Assembly: GCA_021229015.1 (NCBI GenBank) | Contig: CM037787.1 | Location: forward strand, 34,609,874 to 34,673,873 | DNA length: 64,000 bases | Source of the DNA: Solen grandis | Taxonomy: Eukaryota; Mollusca; Bivalvia; Adapedonta; Solenidae | Direction of reading: 5' to 3' | Shown here: piece after piece, positions 10,601-21,741 of the stretch | Layout of the letters: each line of letters opens with the position of its first letter | Position numbering within the stretch: the stretch's first letter is position 1 | Program-made: the position numbers and the translations under genes | The notes under the pieces: model-generated | Seen by the model: the letters and a program-made list of their open reading frames with translations, nothing else | Told to the model about the DNA's origin: nothing | Databases searched by the model: none

Positions 10601-13600
10601 TTAGGAATATGACTGATAATCAATGCTAATATTATTAGCTTATGCAAATTTATTCTTAGATGGACAGATAAAGTTAAATCACTTTTTGAAGGTCTAATAT
10701 TATTATTATATACAGTGTTCCCATTCACGCACAAATGTACGTGAATCACGTACAGAACGCTGAAAAAACGTACAATATATCAGAATACTAGTCTTCTCTA
10801 CGTGACCGGAACGTACGCAAAATGCCTACAGTTTTACTTTCCTTTCCTTCATTTTTTATATTTACACGAACCTGAATACCTACACGTACGTCGTAGACTT
10901 GTGTTTTATGGCATGAAAATCGATAAATGATGCTTCGGAAATTCCTCGCTCTAAAAACAGCACAATTATGGGAAGTAACTCTTGAGGGTACGTACGTTAA
11001 GGTTCGAGTGTTCCGAATTTGTTTACGAATGTGCGTCTGCATAAAATGTCGGGGAAAACAGTCTACACTGACCGGCCTGTGGAAAATAACTTCCCCAGCA
11101 CCTGCAGCCGATTCCGATAATGTTCAGCAACAAGATGACAGTCCAAGCGATGTAAATACCATTAAAAAGAGGCCAGAAATAAAAACATTCCAAAAACATC
11201 GGTTGACATTATTTCCGTGGCTTCGTTTCGACGATGATAATAAAACTATGCATTGCTACGACGTAGAAAAGAAGGAATACAGACATTGTATTCAGTAACA
11301 AAGCATTTTTTATGTTGGTACCCCCAATTTTCACACGGAACCCCCAGAACTGAAAATTGTGGCTCACAGGGGGTTCCATGAACCCCTTGATTAGAAAAGG
11401 CGTGGGAACACTGATATAATGACATTTCATATTAGATCTTATAGTAAATCTGTGATGTATATAAGAGTTTATGATCAGTACATTTACTGATATATAGTGT
11501 TGGTTTTACACCAATACATAAAATAAAGAACAGCAGGGAACATGCGATCACTTCAAAGATTTTTTGAATGTGAATAACCTTCATTTTGTACTAGTTTGCT
11601 CCTTATTTTCATACACATTTTTCCAATTCACCATAATTAATTTTTGTTCTTTGTATGGCAATGAACTTCATGTTTGTGCAAATAAACATTGTATTGAACT
11701 GGTAATAGATAATTTATTACATCTTTAATTATTATGTCCAGTCCTATTATTTATGATAAGACTTACTCTGTGTGGAAATAAATAGAGGGGGATTATGTCA
11801 GCCCTGAAAAATCAAGAGGAGGTTTGCCCATCTCTTCAAAATTTCATGAGTGGGACTTTAATGTTCGGGGTGGGGGAATTTGTGAGGTCTCCAACTTAAT
11901 CATTTATTGATATGTGCCAAGTATAACTGCTTTGCAGCTGAACTTTCTTCTTTAACTTGCAAGTTTTCAAAGTTAAGCTGTGCCAGGTAAGGATGGTGAA
12001 TGCCAATCTTGCTATACAAAGCCTTAAAGGTAGAAGCAGTATACAGCTGGCCTGCCTTCCCAATGGGAAGGGTTACCATGAGACCAGCTCTATGAAGAGA
12101 GAAGGATGAGAAGCGTAGTGATATATTACATGTCAAATATAACTGCTCTTTGATTGAGGGAGGGAGTCCTGGGATCCTGAGGACACCAAAAATTGGAAAG
12201 GGGACTCAAAAAGCGACATGCCAGGTGCTCCGTCGGGACACTGACTTTTCTGATTAAAAGTGAATTGAACAGCCACATTTGTTGAAATCATATGTAATCA
12301 TCTTCATTAAACTTCCTTAGTAGTAACCCTCTTTTAATATTGAATCATAACTTTTTAACCAATTGTTATGTGAATAAAGCCATCATATGTCTGAATGACA
12401 TGACAGGGACTCCTAATATTCGGAATGGACTCTTGAAGTTCAAAGCAAGTGTTCCATCAGGATACCTTTCTGATAAGTTTGTGCCAAACACTGTTGAGTT
12501 AACCCTTTCCCTCATATATACTCCTTTTGACGCCCTCAATAGGTATCACATAAAGCCTGATCTGCAGAAAACCACAGTTAAACCTTACCAAATTTAATTA
12601 CAAAATACTCATTTCCAGACCACTGAGGAGCAGCGAACAGCATAAAACCTGATCAGCCTGCGAGTTACTCGCAGGCTGATCTGGTTTTATGCTGTTCGCA
12701 TAGGTCTTTTCATGGTTTCCTCTATGAGGGAAAGGGTTAAATGCAGTTACTTGCTAAACATTCTAAGTCTCACTGTAGTTATCTCATATTTTTTAAAAGA
12801 TAATACATGTATTCCAAGAAAAAAACAACAAAAACATGAATTACATGTACAGATATATATATAACTTGCTTACTTTATTCACATTCCATTTAATCAGGTC
12901 AATTAGTTTGTTGCTCTACTAATACTATAGAGCTGAGGATAGTTTGGCCTGGACAAAACCTAGATTTGTTATACCTTCATAATGGTTCTGGATAAAAATA
13001 AATAAAAGGCAAGCAGATAATCATAGATCTGTATGTGTTTCTTGTCCAACATTGCATAAGTTTTCAAGTTTAAAATACAGTTCTTTTTTAAAATACAGAC
13101 CAAGAACTGCAGCTCATAAAACTTGAACCACATATAATTAACTTGAGTTAACATTTTGATTTTTATTAATGACATGAAAATAGAATTGCCTTGTACACGA
13201 ATGCTTTGAGGTCAAATTTCAGCTTAATTTGAGTGAATTTAAAATTCTTGAGATAAACAGTGTGAAGTTGTATGAAGAGGGATGTTGGGTCAGTCATTAG
13301 AAAATTCACTCTGTATAGTGACTACTACTACTAGTGAGGATTCTAAGGATTTGAGTCATATCACACTGAATATAATCTGACTCTGTGGTAGGAATCAAAT
13401 GACACAAGAAATGATAATTGTGAAGCCAGACCAGGACTTTAACCCTTTCCCTCATAGAGGACACCATGAAAAGACCTATGCGAACAGCATAAAACCAGAG
13501 CAGCCTGCGAGTAATTCGCAGGCTGATCAGGTTTTATGCTGTTCGCTGCTCCTCAGTGGTCTGGAAATGAGGACTTTATAATTAAATTTGGTAAGGTTTA

Positions 13601-16600
13601 ACTGTGGTTTTCTGCAGATCAGGCTTTATGTGGTACCTATTGAGTGCATCAAAATGAGTCTATATGAGGGAAAGGGTTAAACAAGGACTTTAAACAAGGA
13701 ATCCAGATTTACAGAGGAATTCTTTCCTTCACTATGCTGGTTCTTCTATCTTACTTTCATTATCGATATACATGTACATTGTATTTGCACACAATGTTAT
13801 GTTTTTGCAAAATACATACCTTAACATGAAATAAAAAGGTTTTATAATAAACTTGTTACTTGGCTATAACTCTCTTTTTTCAATTCTTTTAATTTGAACA
13901 TTTTTATATTAATAGCATATACATGTATATCAATTAACAGCATGTCATTCTTTACACTAATACATGTACACATATTCATCTATACAAAATTTGCATTAAA
14001 GGTGGTTTCTGGGCTTGTTTCATGAATTTGAAATTCATATTATAATTGGGACAAATTTGCTCCCACAGGCTAGTCAGAATTTAGCAGCATGTGCATGCAA
14101 ATGTTTGTCAGTCATAGGAGCATGACTAGTGTACCAACCATATACCAAAATGGCCAAGCATTCCATGTTTTAGAAATTAGTACGGCATAATGCAATGTTT
14201 AAGTCACAAAAGGAAATTATTTCCGGTATGTTATAATTGCATATTTACTTGAAGGGCTTTTGGAAATATTGTAAGCTATTATGATTTCATATCACATAGT
14301 GTCTGCAATAAACTTGAAGACATATTAACCCTTTCCCTCATAGAGGAAACCATGAAAAGACCTATGCGAACAACATAAAACCAGATCAGCCTGCGAGTAA
14401 CTCGCAGGCTGATCAGGTTTTATGCTGTTCGCTGCTCCTCAGTGGTCTGGAAATGAGGACTTTATAATTAAATTTGGTAAGGTTTAACTGTGGTTTTCTG
14501 CAGATCAGGCTTTATGAGGTACCTAGTGAATGCATCAAAATGAGTCTATATGAGGGAAAGGGTTAAGATATAAATTAATACATTCTACAGACAATTAATA
14601 TCTCTGGAGTACCAATATAAAAAGCATAAATGAAAGTGCTGTGTACATACTGTTGAAAAAGATTCATGCTATTATAAATTCCTTGCAATGTCGATTGTTT
14701 GTTACTCTATGTACAGTCACAGGTCTCTGAGACACACTCTTCTTGTTACAGTATTCATGATACATAAGATGGTAATTTTCCAAACAGATTAGCCTGATCT
14801 TGACCTACTGTAGTAATATATAAAACAGGTTTTTCCATCACACAAAAAACTTCACAGGTTCATTTTTCACCCTAGTATTGACAGAATTACCCCCATATAT
14901 ATTGAAATGTGTATTTTCATCTTTATATCAATGGGTCCCTTGACTTAATATGAAAGAAAAGGAAAACACAAATGAAAGGATGATTTGTTATAGTATATCT
15001 GTATTCATGAAGTTAAAATGTATTACATGTATCACTTTATCAGAAGGTTTTATTTAAATCTCTACTGTAAATTGTGCTAGTATATAAATTGTAGGTAGGT
15101 GGAAAGCATGCAAGATACTGGCAATATTAGTATTAAGGCTGTAAATGACAGAAATGTCCAGTTAAGTATACTGGTAGAGGATAGAGGCATCTGGGTAGAA
15201 CCACCAACCTGAAGGTTTTCTCACATGAATATGACCCTGTCGGGATTTGAACTTGAGATGCTAAGTTGAAATAAATTTAAAAACTGTGCATGCCTTAATT
15301 TTTAATGAGTTGTTCTGATTATATTTAAAAGTCGAATTCTGTTTTATTCAATAGCTGACAGCAAAACTATATGCATATAAAAAAAAAAGAAAATGGGACA
15401 GTTTCCCAGTCAGCCTTAAAGTAACAGTTATGCACATCAAGGTCAAGATGAGCAGGTTAATCTGTCAGACACTCACAGTGATATATTGATAAGTAAAAGT
15501 CTCCTGAATCTAAATTATGTAAATAAAACACTGAAAAAGTTCTACAATAAATGGCCGATGTATTGCTGTAACTCTAGTCAAGATGCTGTGAACATTTCCT
15601 CCCTGACCCTTCACACTAACATGACACTGTTATATTTAATCCCCACATGTAACCTTTATACACTGACAATCAGTAACTAGTCATAATTAACTACAAGTAA
15701 TTTTATTATTCGAAAATTTCCTTTTGCATTGATTCTAAAATGTATTACCAGGGTTCTCACGGTAACTCCTAAGTTGGAGTACTAGATTCCAGAATTTGGG
15801 AAAAGGACTCAGGTTTTTCTATAGTCCCTGGTCAAGGACTGACACCAATTTTCTGAATTAATGTAAAAATAAAGTGAAAGTAGAACAGTATAATCAGCTG
15901 AGTACTGTCACTATCATTTTGCTTAGTGTCACAGTATAAGAATTTTATATTTATTGTTTATACATTTTCTTTTGCTTTCATATTGCTTGCTAAATTATCG
16001 CATAATTATGCAGTAGGCATGTATGCATATGATGGTAAAATACCCTAGTGAAGTATAAATTACATTTTATTCAGACGGAAACAGAAATGAAAACTTTTTT
16101 GAAATATATATTTCCCAGTTAACCATATATGATATTTGTGTTATCAGAATTTTTTTTTAAATCTAGAAGTTTAATGGTGAAGGATTGAATTAGAAATTAA
16201 TTATAATTTTGTTTATATGGTTCAAGGGGATGTCTGAATTTGCAAATTTACTGGTACATTTTAATTTAGAGTTTATTACATGTACTAACTATTTGGAAGG
16301 GCACATGTTTTATTTACACATTGTTGCATTTGTTTCTAAAGTTATGGTTATCTTGAATTTTGCTTAACATTGAATACCCATAATCATATGTTTTGTTTGT
16401 TTTGGTTCATACCATGCTTTTGAATATTAATTTTGAACGGATACACTACCTGGTATAGTCTTAATAGTTTGAAAATAAGTCATCTGGACCAAATACAACT
16501 CGGATTTATTTTTTTGTTTTGTTTTAATTTCATTTGTTCATAAAAATTATATTAAATGTAAAAGCAAAGTGCAAGACAATTCACTGTTATTCGTTATTTT

Positions 16601-19600
16601 CTGGCATGGCCAAACCTTGCTATACTTATTTAAGACTGTCTCCCTTTCAGGCATTGTATCTTGCTACATGAAATTTATACACATGTATATGGGCATACTT
16701 TATAGCCCTGTTTTAACACCTCCGGGGCTGTGCACGTTTTACTGGGTTTCAAGTGTTCTGATTTGGTAATGGAACAAATGATTTGAAGTGTTATGGTATG
16801 ATTTTTTTCCCATATAAATGTCAATTTGCATTTCTTTTGAATGGTAAAGGAATCATCAACTATTTGTAAATTCTGAAATCTTTTAGCTTAGTTATTCTTT
16901 GAAATTTTCGGTATAGTTTAACCCTTTCCCTCATAGAGGAAACCATGAAAAGACCTATGCGAACAGCATAAAACCAGATCAGCCTGCGAGTACTCGCAGG
17001 CTGATCAGGTTTTATGCTGTTCGCTGCTCCTCAGTGGTCTGGTGATGAGGATTTTGTAATTAAATTTGGTAAGGTTTAACTGTGGTTTTCTGCAGATCAG
17101 GCTTTATATGGTACCTACTGAGTGCGTCAAAATGAGTCTGTATGAGGGAAAGGGTTAAAAAGTAGAATATTTATAGATAGTAAATAACACTACTGTTAAT
17201 TATGATTTAAAAAAAAAATATAAGTAAGTCTGGACATAGTTTCATTCATTTTTGGAAAGGAGGTTATACCAGTCAAGGTCCTGTCTTATCAAAAGTATTC
17301 CTACCCACTGACATTGTGATGTAGGGGCTCTTTTAGAATTGTGCATGTAGCATCACATAGCTTAACCTTACTTTTCGACCATGCAGTTTGTGGGGGTATT
17401 TATCATTTTGAGTGGGTATTTAAATTTTCTTGTATATCATTTATTACAGCTTTAACAGTATTTTGAAAAATGGCACAAAATTATTTTTGTGTAAATATAC
17501 ATGTTCTTGTCATTACTGCAATATTTTTTATGATATGCATTAATAAGTTGGAAATTTGTGCATTTGACTTCAAGTCTTTATAATGAGTGGGGTATTAATC
17601 AACTTCAGGGATAGCTAACACTTTTCCTATATACTCTGTTAATGATTTTCTCAACAACATCCATTGCACATCACAATACATGTTTCTCCATTGTGTAATT
17701 ACATGTCAGTAGCTTGCTTTCTTTAGAAGCTTTGTATGTAAGTGATCATTGATGATGATGATGATGATGATGATGGAGGGTGATGCTGGAAGTACTGGTG
17801 CTACTAGTACCCCACATGTAGCTCCACTGTTTACTTGTAGTGTACGGACACGGTGTCCAACATCCAGACCAAGCTGACCAAGGCTGTGGCAGGCAGGAAG
17901 AAGATCAACAAAGTTTATGACAGATGTATGTTTAGTTTTTCTAAGATAACAGCATTTCATTCATTTAGTAAATATTTGAAGCACTAGGGTGGATAGGGTA
18001 ATGGGATGCATACAGGGAATTTCAGCAACTGAGAATTTGACAGCTCTGGTTGAATGCCAGTCCCCGAGTATAGACAAGACTGCATTTCTGTCCAAAACTT
18101 TTGATTCCAGAAGCATCTTAAATCCTCAGATTTTGCATCTCTGGAGATATGGGCAAATTTATGAAAACAAATACTGATCAGTTTTATCAGCAAATGCTTT
18201 TTATAAACTGCCTGTTTTGAAAAAAGTCTCTTTGTCAAGTTTTAGCCAATTAGAGCCAAATTGAACTAATTGATTTTCTCCTGAAGACTTTTTGCAGTTA
18301 CATTTAGGAAAGTATATACTTTTAGCATTGAGAAGATAGGCAATTACTGGTTATAAAAACAACTGGAAAAATATCTGACACCACCTGTTGACTGCTGACT
18401 TCCCTTTCAGTACAAGAGCTCCAGGACTGCTTGAACCCATCAAAGGCTGATGAGATGACCTTGTCAGACGATGCCAAAGCTGACATCATACTTGCCGGTA
18501 AGTAGACGTTCAGTCTTGACCTTTTATCATTTAGATTTATCCTTTATGCAACGCTAGGTCATAGTATCAGTTTGTGAGATATATACATGTCAGATAGACC
18601 AGGGGCCCATTTCATTACTCTTTGCATTGGAATAAAATCTCTTAATGTTCACATTTTACAAATAATATTCAATACTAATTACCAGTATCTTCTGATGTCT
18701 TTCTTCATAAAAGATGTTTATGAAATGCAATGAAATGGATTACCTTATTGTGCAAATAAGATAATTGATAGTAACAATGTAGAACAACATACATAGGCAT
18801 AAAGATCAAATTTGTTTATATGAATTTGTATTAATTTTACTGAAATGGACCCCTGTTCCATAAGTCGATTGATTTAGAATACATTTAGACTCTCACTTTG
18901 ACCACGTCATTTTGGTGAGGTTAAAATAAGGTGTTTATAATATGTAAAAGATGTTTGTATATACGAATCACTTGACTGGGAATATGTTGATTAATTACTG
19001 CTGTAAAAAGTATATGTAATGGTGTTTAAGTTGTTCCAGAAGTTCTCAAGTAGTATAGTATTTATACTCCGACTCTGTGCTGCTTTAGGGCCTGTGTTTA
19101 TGAAACTTCTTAAATCGAGATATTCTTTCACCCAAAAGCCAATGTATGTCATGAAAATCTAAAGAAATTAAATACCAGTTTCTTAAAGCATGCTAAAATC
19201 AACATGTATAAATAATCTTTTCTCTTTGTTGATAAAAAAAGGAATATTAGATCTTCAAAATTTGAATTGAAAAAAAAAAGCTAAGTATGTATTTCCTGAA
19301 GGTGTACCGGTAACTTAATTTCTGTTCTGGAATCTAAAAGCTGATGCTTTGAAAAGGTTGGCTGCTTAATATGAGTAACAGTCAACACAGGTTTTGCTGT
19401 ACTCACTGCAGGTAAATCCCAATGCTCTGTAGTGTGTGCTACAGTTTAGACTAATGCAGACTGTACCATTTCAGAGGAAGACTTCCTCCTGCAGCAGGCT
19501 GTGAGGCTGGAGACCCTTGGGCAGTTACAGGACACACTCGACAGTGAACACATCAAAGGTTGGGGAGACTTTGACAACTCATTTTCTGTTTGGTAGCAGG

Positions 19601-20353
19601 TTGATGTGTAAATTCAGTGAAATTTAAAAGGAGGGGTGTTGCCTAGCCAAAATATTTTAAAAGCATTTCCCTATTATTGCATAGCAGAATGATTCAAAAT
19701 ATTTTCGCCTGTGCAACATAATTCTGCTTCATATATCAGTTGAGGTATTTAACCCTTTCCCTCATAGAGGACACCATGAAAAGACCTATGCGAACAGCAT
19801 AAAACCAGGTTTTATGCTGTTCGCTGCTCCTCAGTGGTCTTGAAATGAGGATTTTGTAATTAAATTTGGTAAGGTTTAACTGTGGTTTTCTGCAGATCAG
19901 GCTTTATGTGGTACCTATTGAGTGCGTCAAAATGAGTCTATATGAGGGAAAGGGTTAAGGCCCTTATAAAATGTTGTGAGATGTTTAGACAGCAGAATAT
20001 GCCAGTATTGTAGAATTTTTGCTGTGATTTTTAGCTTGTCTGTTTTTTAAAATTAGAAATAAAAGGCAGTGATTTTAAATTAGAAATTAACAGTTTTGAC
20101 AGCTTAAATATATAATTCAAATGTTTTATATCAGATTTTCTGCCACTTTTTGTGTCACCTGCTGTAAGAAGAGATGACACATAGGGATCACTTCTCTTTT
20201 GTCTGATTAAATATAATTTGCTACTGGTTCCCACACAGCGTGCCAGCTAACAGGAACTTGAGATTGAGGATCCAAATACAACAGCAGGATGGTGCCGCCG
20301 ACATCTCGGCCAACGTCAGTGACCTCTCTCAAAAACTTTGTATCTCCAATTAA
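7632..20353 (+). CDS. DCTN3: Dynactin subunit 3 (p24/p22), 3' end broken and lost in assembly gap
   Basis: DCTN3 is a coiled-coil subunit of the dynactin shoulder, part of the dynein cofactor for minus-end microtubule transport. Exons: 7632-7724 (MADNIDVLENRLEILEKRVFG, cf. the human N-terminus with VEELERWVYG), 17841-17925 (SNIQTKLTKAVAGRKKINK), 18411-18497 (DDAKADIILA), 19475-19558 (EEDFLLQQAV, DTLDSEHIK, cf. human LDSAHIK). Phases agree across all four, giving about 116 residues; human DCTN3 is 186. Intron 1 is 10.1 kb. A fifth exon from 20239 encodes VPANRNLRL and IQIQQQDG (cf. human QIHIQQQD), but only after a one-base frame correction; in the frame set by exon 4 a TGA falls at 20259-20261. 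The remaining C-terminal exon(s) must lie in the 100-N gap that follows. The frameshift is probably an assembly error beside the gap, although real decay cannot be excluded. The identity is firm from the four clean exons. Confidence 0.88.
8398..8423. repeat. 26-bp perfect palindrome
   Basis: ATGTTCCTTCCCA is followed directly by its reverse complement with no loop. It sits at the left edge of the inverted-terminus element beginning near 8425. No function is assigned. Confidence 0.8.
8425..9227. mobile_element. Element with about 105-bp imperfect inverted ends and two 224-bp tandem cores
   Basis: The left end (GAGAAGTAACACAATGAGCTG ... ATTTTAATCACTAAATTCAC ... CTGCCCACAG) is mirrored at the right (CTGTGGGCGACTG ... 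GAATTGAGTGATTAATATC ... AAGCTCA ... TTCTC). The interior has two head-to-tail 224-bp units; CCCACAGAAAAACAC recurs at 8533 and 8757. Open frames at 8468-8716, 8616-8939 and 8839-9150 follow the repeat period and resemble no protein I know. Confidence 0.65.
9868..9941. repeat. Hairpin, 20-bp arms
   Basis: GAGGGGTGAGAGCGAAACTA (9868-9887) pairs with TAGTTTCATTCTCACCCCTC (9922-9941), with one mismatched column. It lies in DCTN3 intron 1 and may be the remains of a small foldback element. Confidence 0.6.
10713..11413 (+). mobile_element. hAT-like DNA transposon remnant, TIR CAGTGTTCCCA
   Basis: The ends are CAGTGTTCCCATTCACGC on the left and GCGTGGGAACACTG on the right. ATATA borders both ends and may be a short target duplication; hAT elements normally make 8 bp. 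The interior encodes a piece of transposase N-terminus (10927-11298). At 701 bp the element is internally deleted and cannot be autonomous. Confidence 0.7.
10927..11298 (+). pseudogene. hAT-like transposase N-terminal fragment
   Basis: The 123-codon frame ends at TAA. From about residue 40 it reads KQSTLTGLWK, a low-complexity Asp/Gln/Ser linker, then FQKHRLTLFPWLRFDDD, KTMHCYDVEKKEY. The order (short N-terminal motif, linker, F..WL.....M.C) resembles the N-terminus of ZNF862/C17orf113/KIAA1586-type hAT-derived proteins, where the C begins a zinc finger. The second cysteine of a CxxC is replaced by Asp-Val, and no RNase-H core or dimerisation domain follows before the TIR. The start codon is uncertain, since the recognisable part begins around codon 40. 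Confidence 0.55.
12499..12740 (-). mobile_element. piggyBac-like hairpin MITE, copy 1
   Basis: The family is defined by TTAA + CCCTTTCCCTCATA at one end and TATGAGGGAAAGGG + TTAA at the other, about 240 bp. A central palindrome has arms such as GATCAGCCTGCGAGT / ACTCGCAGGCTGATC nested in GCGAACAGCATAAAACC / GGTTTTATGCTGTTCGC. TTAA flanks and CCC-initial termini are hallmarks of piggyBac. There is no coding capacity. This copy is inverted relative to copies 2-5 and keeps the full hairpin (12630-12700). Confidence 0.85.
13439..13680 (+). mobile_element. piggyBac-like hairpin MITE, copy 2
   Basis: Full length (242 bp) with TTAA at both ends and an intact central hairpin (about 13480-13547). It lies about 0.7 kb from copy 1 in the opposite orientation, so the pair could fold back on itself. 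The 60-codon frame at 13399-13581 runs into the MITE and is not a gene. Confidence 0.85.
14325..14566 (+). mobile_element. piggyBac-like hairpin MITE, copy 3
   Basis: Full-length 242-bp copy with TTAA flanks and a hairpin with arms of about 31 bp. It is nearly identical to copy 2, differing by scattered substitutions, consistent with a fairly recent shared source. Confidence 0.85.
15176..15262 (-). mobile_element. SINE fragment, antisense to DCTN3
   Basis: Read on the minus strand it carries a box-B-like TTCAAATCCCGACAGGGTCAT, then TGGTGGTTCTACCCAGATGCCTC. The same block occurs in the SINE at 48317-48583. The tail and 5' head are missing. Confidence 0.5.
16918..17158 (+). mobile_element. piggyBac-like hairpin MITE, copy 4
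   Basis: 241 bp, TTAA flanks; the hairpin loop is one base shorter (GAGTACTCGC instead of GAGTAACTCGC). Confidence 0.85.
17750..17775. repeat. (GAT)n microsatellite
   Basis: About eight uninterrupted GAT/ATG repeats, 65 bp before DCTN3 exon 2 and so close to its splice acceptor. Confidence 0.9.
19749..19958 (+). mobile_element. piggyBac-like hairpin MITE, copy 5, hairpin deleted
   Basis: 210 bp with both TTAA-flanked termini intact. The centre reads CATAAAACCAGGTTTTATG: the inner stem (GATCAGCCTGCGAG and its mirror) is missing, while the flanking sequence matches copies 2-4. Confidence 0.85.
20149..20206 (+). repeat. Terminal fragment of a HINE/pearl-like element
   Basis: TTTTTGTGTCACCTGCTGTAA followed by GATGACACATAGGGATCACTT matches the inverted fragment at 228-304. 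It lies about 30 bp upstream of the fifth DCTN3 exon, within the acceptor-proximal intron. Confidence 0.5.
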
Positions 20354-20372
20354 AAACAGCAATGGTTTGTAA

Positions 20373-20472
20373 NNNNNNNNNNNNNNNNNNNNNNNNNNNN
20401 NNNNNNNNNNNNNNNNNNNNNNNNNNNNNNNNNNNNNNNNNNNNNNNNNNNNNNNNNNNNNNNNNNNNNNNN
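20373..20472. other. Assembly gap of exactly 100 N
   Basis: A run of 100 N, the usual placeholder for a scaffold join of unknown size. DCTN3 (+) lacks its last exon(s) on the left and the F-box gene (-) lacks everything after its F-box on the right, so the missing sequence is probably much longer than 100 bp. Confidence 0.98.
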
Positions 20473-20604
20473 TGCACAGCGCGCATCAAACTAATTCAAT
20501 GACTTTAACAGTCCTGCTCTACTTACTCATCCACTAGAAATTTAATAAAAAAATATACAGACAAAAAAAACACATGTCAGAAGGAAAGACATACAAATTT
20601 TTAC

Positions 20605-21244
20605 CTGTGCTGCTCTACCCTTGTCATGACTGGACAAGAAAGAGAAAACCTTCAGTTTGCAGTCATCTGGAAGATACTGTATGGGAAATATGTCCCTGTC
20701 ATCAAAGTGGTCATTTAGAACAGTGCAATCTGAATGGGGAAAGGGAATTTCTCTCTCTGATCCTTCATGGGGCCAGATGGTTACTGACAAAACATCTGTC
20801 TTCAGAGAATTACTCCTAGTCGAGGATTTTGCTGAGGATATGCTGAGTGGACCACTTGCCAGAGAATCTGATCCCGAATTGACATCTTCAACAGGGGTTG
20901 GGGACCGGTTTTGTCTTGGCCGTAGATTTGGTCTTCCTATGTTAGATGCATGATTAATTGCTTGCTTAGTTCTTGAAGACACCTGGTTCAACTTGGCTGT
21001 CTGTGGGAGAGGAGGTTTGGGAGGGGACAGGTTGTTGGAGAAGAGTGGAAAGTTAGTTGAACTATGAAGATGGGGCTGTTTGGGAGGCTCTGGAAACACC
21101 ACAGCATTACTGGTTGGGGTGTGTTTGCGTCGGACAGGCCGCCCTGCCCTGGAACTGGAGCCAGTCTGAAGCCCTAACCCAATCTTCCTCCCTCCCCCAT
21201 ATCTGCGACCATCCATAATGTACTCAATGGATGGTCCATTACAG
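20605..21244 (-). CDS. F-box protein, one exon (N-terminal part)
   Basis: The exon has a good minus-strand acceptor (pyrimidine-rich then CATTACAG, at 21245) and a donor CAG|GTAAAA at 20604. In frame it carries a likely start at 21216-21214 (MDGRRYGGGRKIGLGLQ) or continues from an upstream exon (CNGPSIEYI). Then follows a long Ser/Pro/Arg-rich disordered stretch and, at the end, an F-box start: PIQYLPDDCKLKVFSFL then SSHDKGRAAQ. From the ATG it is exactly 204 codons, phase 0. F-box proteins bind SKP1 and present substrates to SCF ubiquitin ligases. The domain after the F-box, which would identify the family, is not visible; the DKGRAAQV wording is like FBXL-type F-boxes, but I do not name the gene. 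The remaining exons should lie in or beyond the N gap. Confidence 0.7.
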
Positions 21245-21340
21245 CTGTAATGAAAAAAACAAAAAAACATGAACACGTTATTCATGAATTATTCATTTTG
21301 TTATCATACCAATTTTCAAAATATAATATAGTACTAATGT

Positions 21341-21476
21341 ACTAATACTACTATGGTATTCACTACACAGCCCAGTCTGTCACAATTTCAGTTAGTAAAA
21401 ATGCTGCATGATTTTCTTTTACTAAATGAAATTGTGACAGACTGGGCCATGTTGTGAATACCATAGTAGTATTAGT
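21341..21476. repeat. Foldback element with 60-bp arms
   Basis: ACTAATACTACTATGG...GTTAGTAAAA (21341-21400) is mirrored by TTTTACTAAATGAAATTG...CCATAGTAGTATTAGT (21417-21476), with few mismatches and a 16-bp loop. It lies just upstream of the F-box exon and is probably a MITE. No target duplication is clear. Confidence 0.8.
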
Positions 21477-21523
21477 GTAGTAGAGGTATAAAATGGCACT
21501 TGTACTATCTTGCCATAGAGCTA

Positions 21524-21593
21524 GCTTTGTGGTGACATGGTAGAGTGTCCGATTTGTATACCGAGGATCCCGAGTTCGATTCCAGCTCAGGGC
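21524..21593 (+). repeat. tRNA-like relic (SINE head)
   Basis: GTGGTGACATGGTAGAGTG resembles a pol III A box and CGAGTTCGATTCC a B box at tRNA-like spacing. The acceptor stem does not pair well, so I call it a SINE head or tRNA relic and not a functional tRNA. Confidence 0.4.
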
Positions 21594-21741
21594 AGTAGGA
21601 TGTTACTTGGTTACATTAATACATTATTAAAGCTAACTAGATACAAAGAATTAATGATATTGTTTATTCTCAAGTCATAATGTTAAAAATATTATTGAAA
21701 AGGCCTCTATTACACTCAAGTGATTTTTTTTTTCCCCTCAA

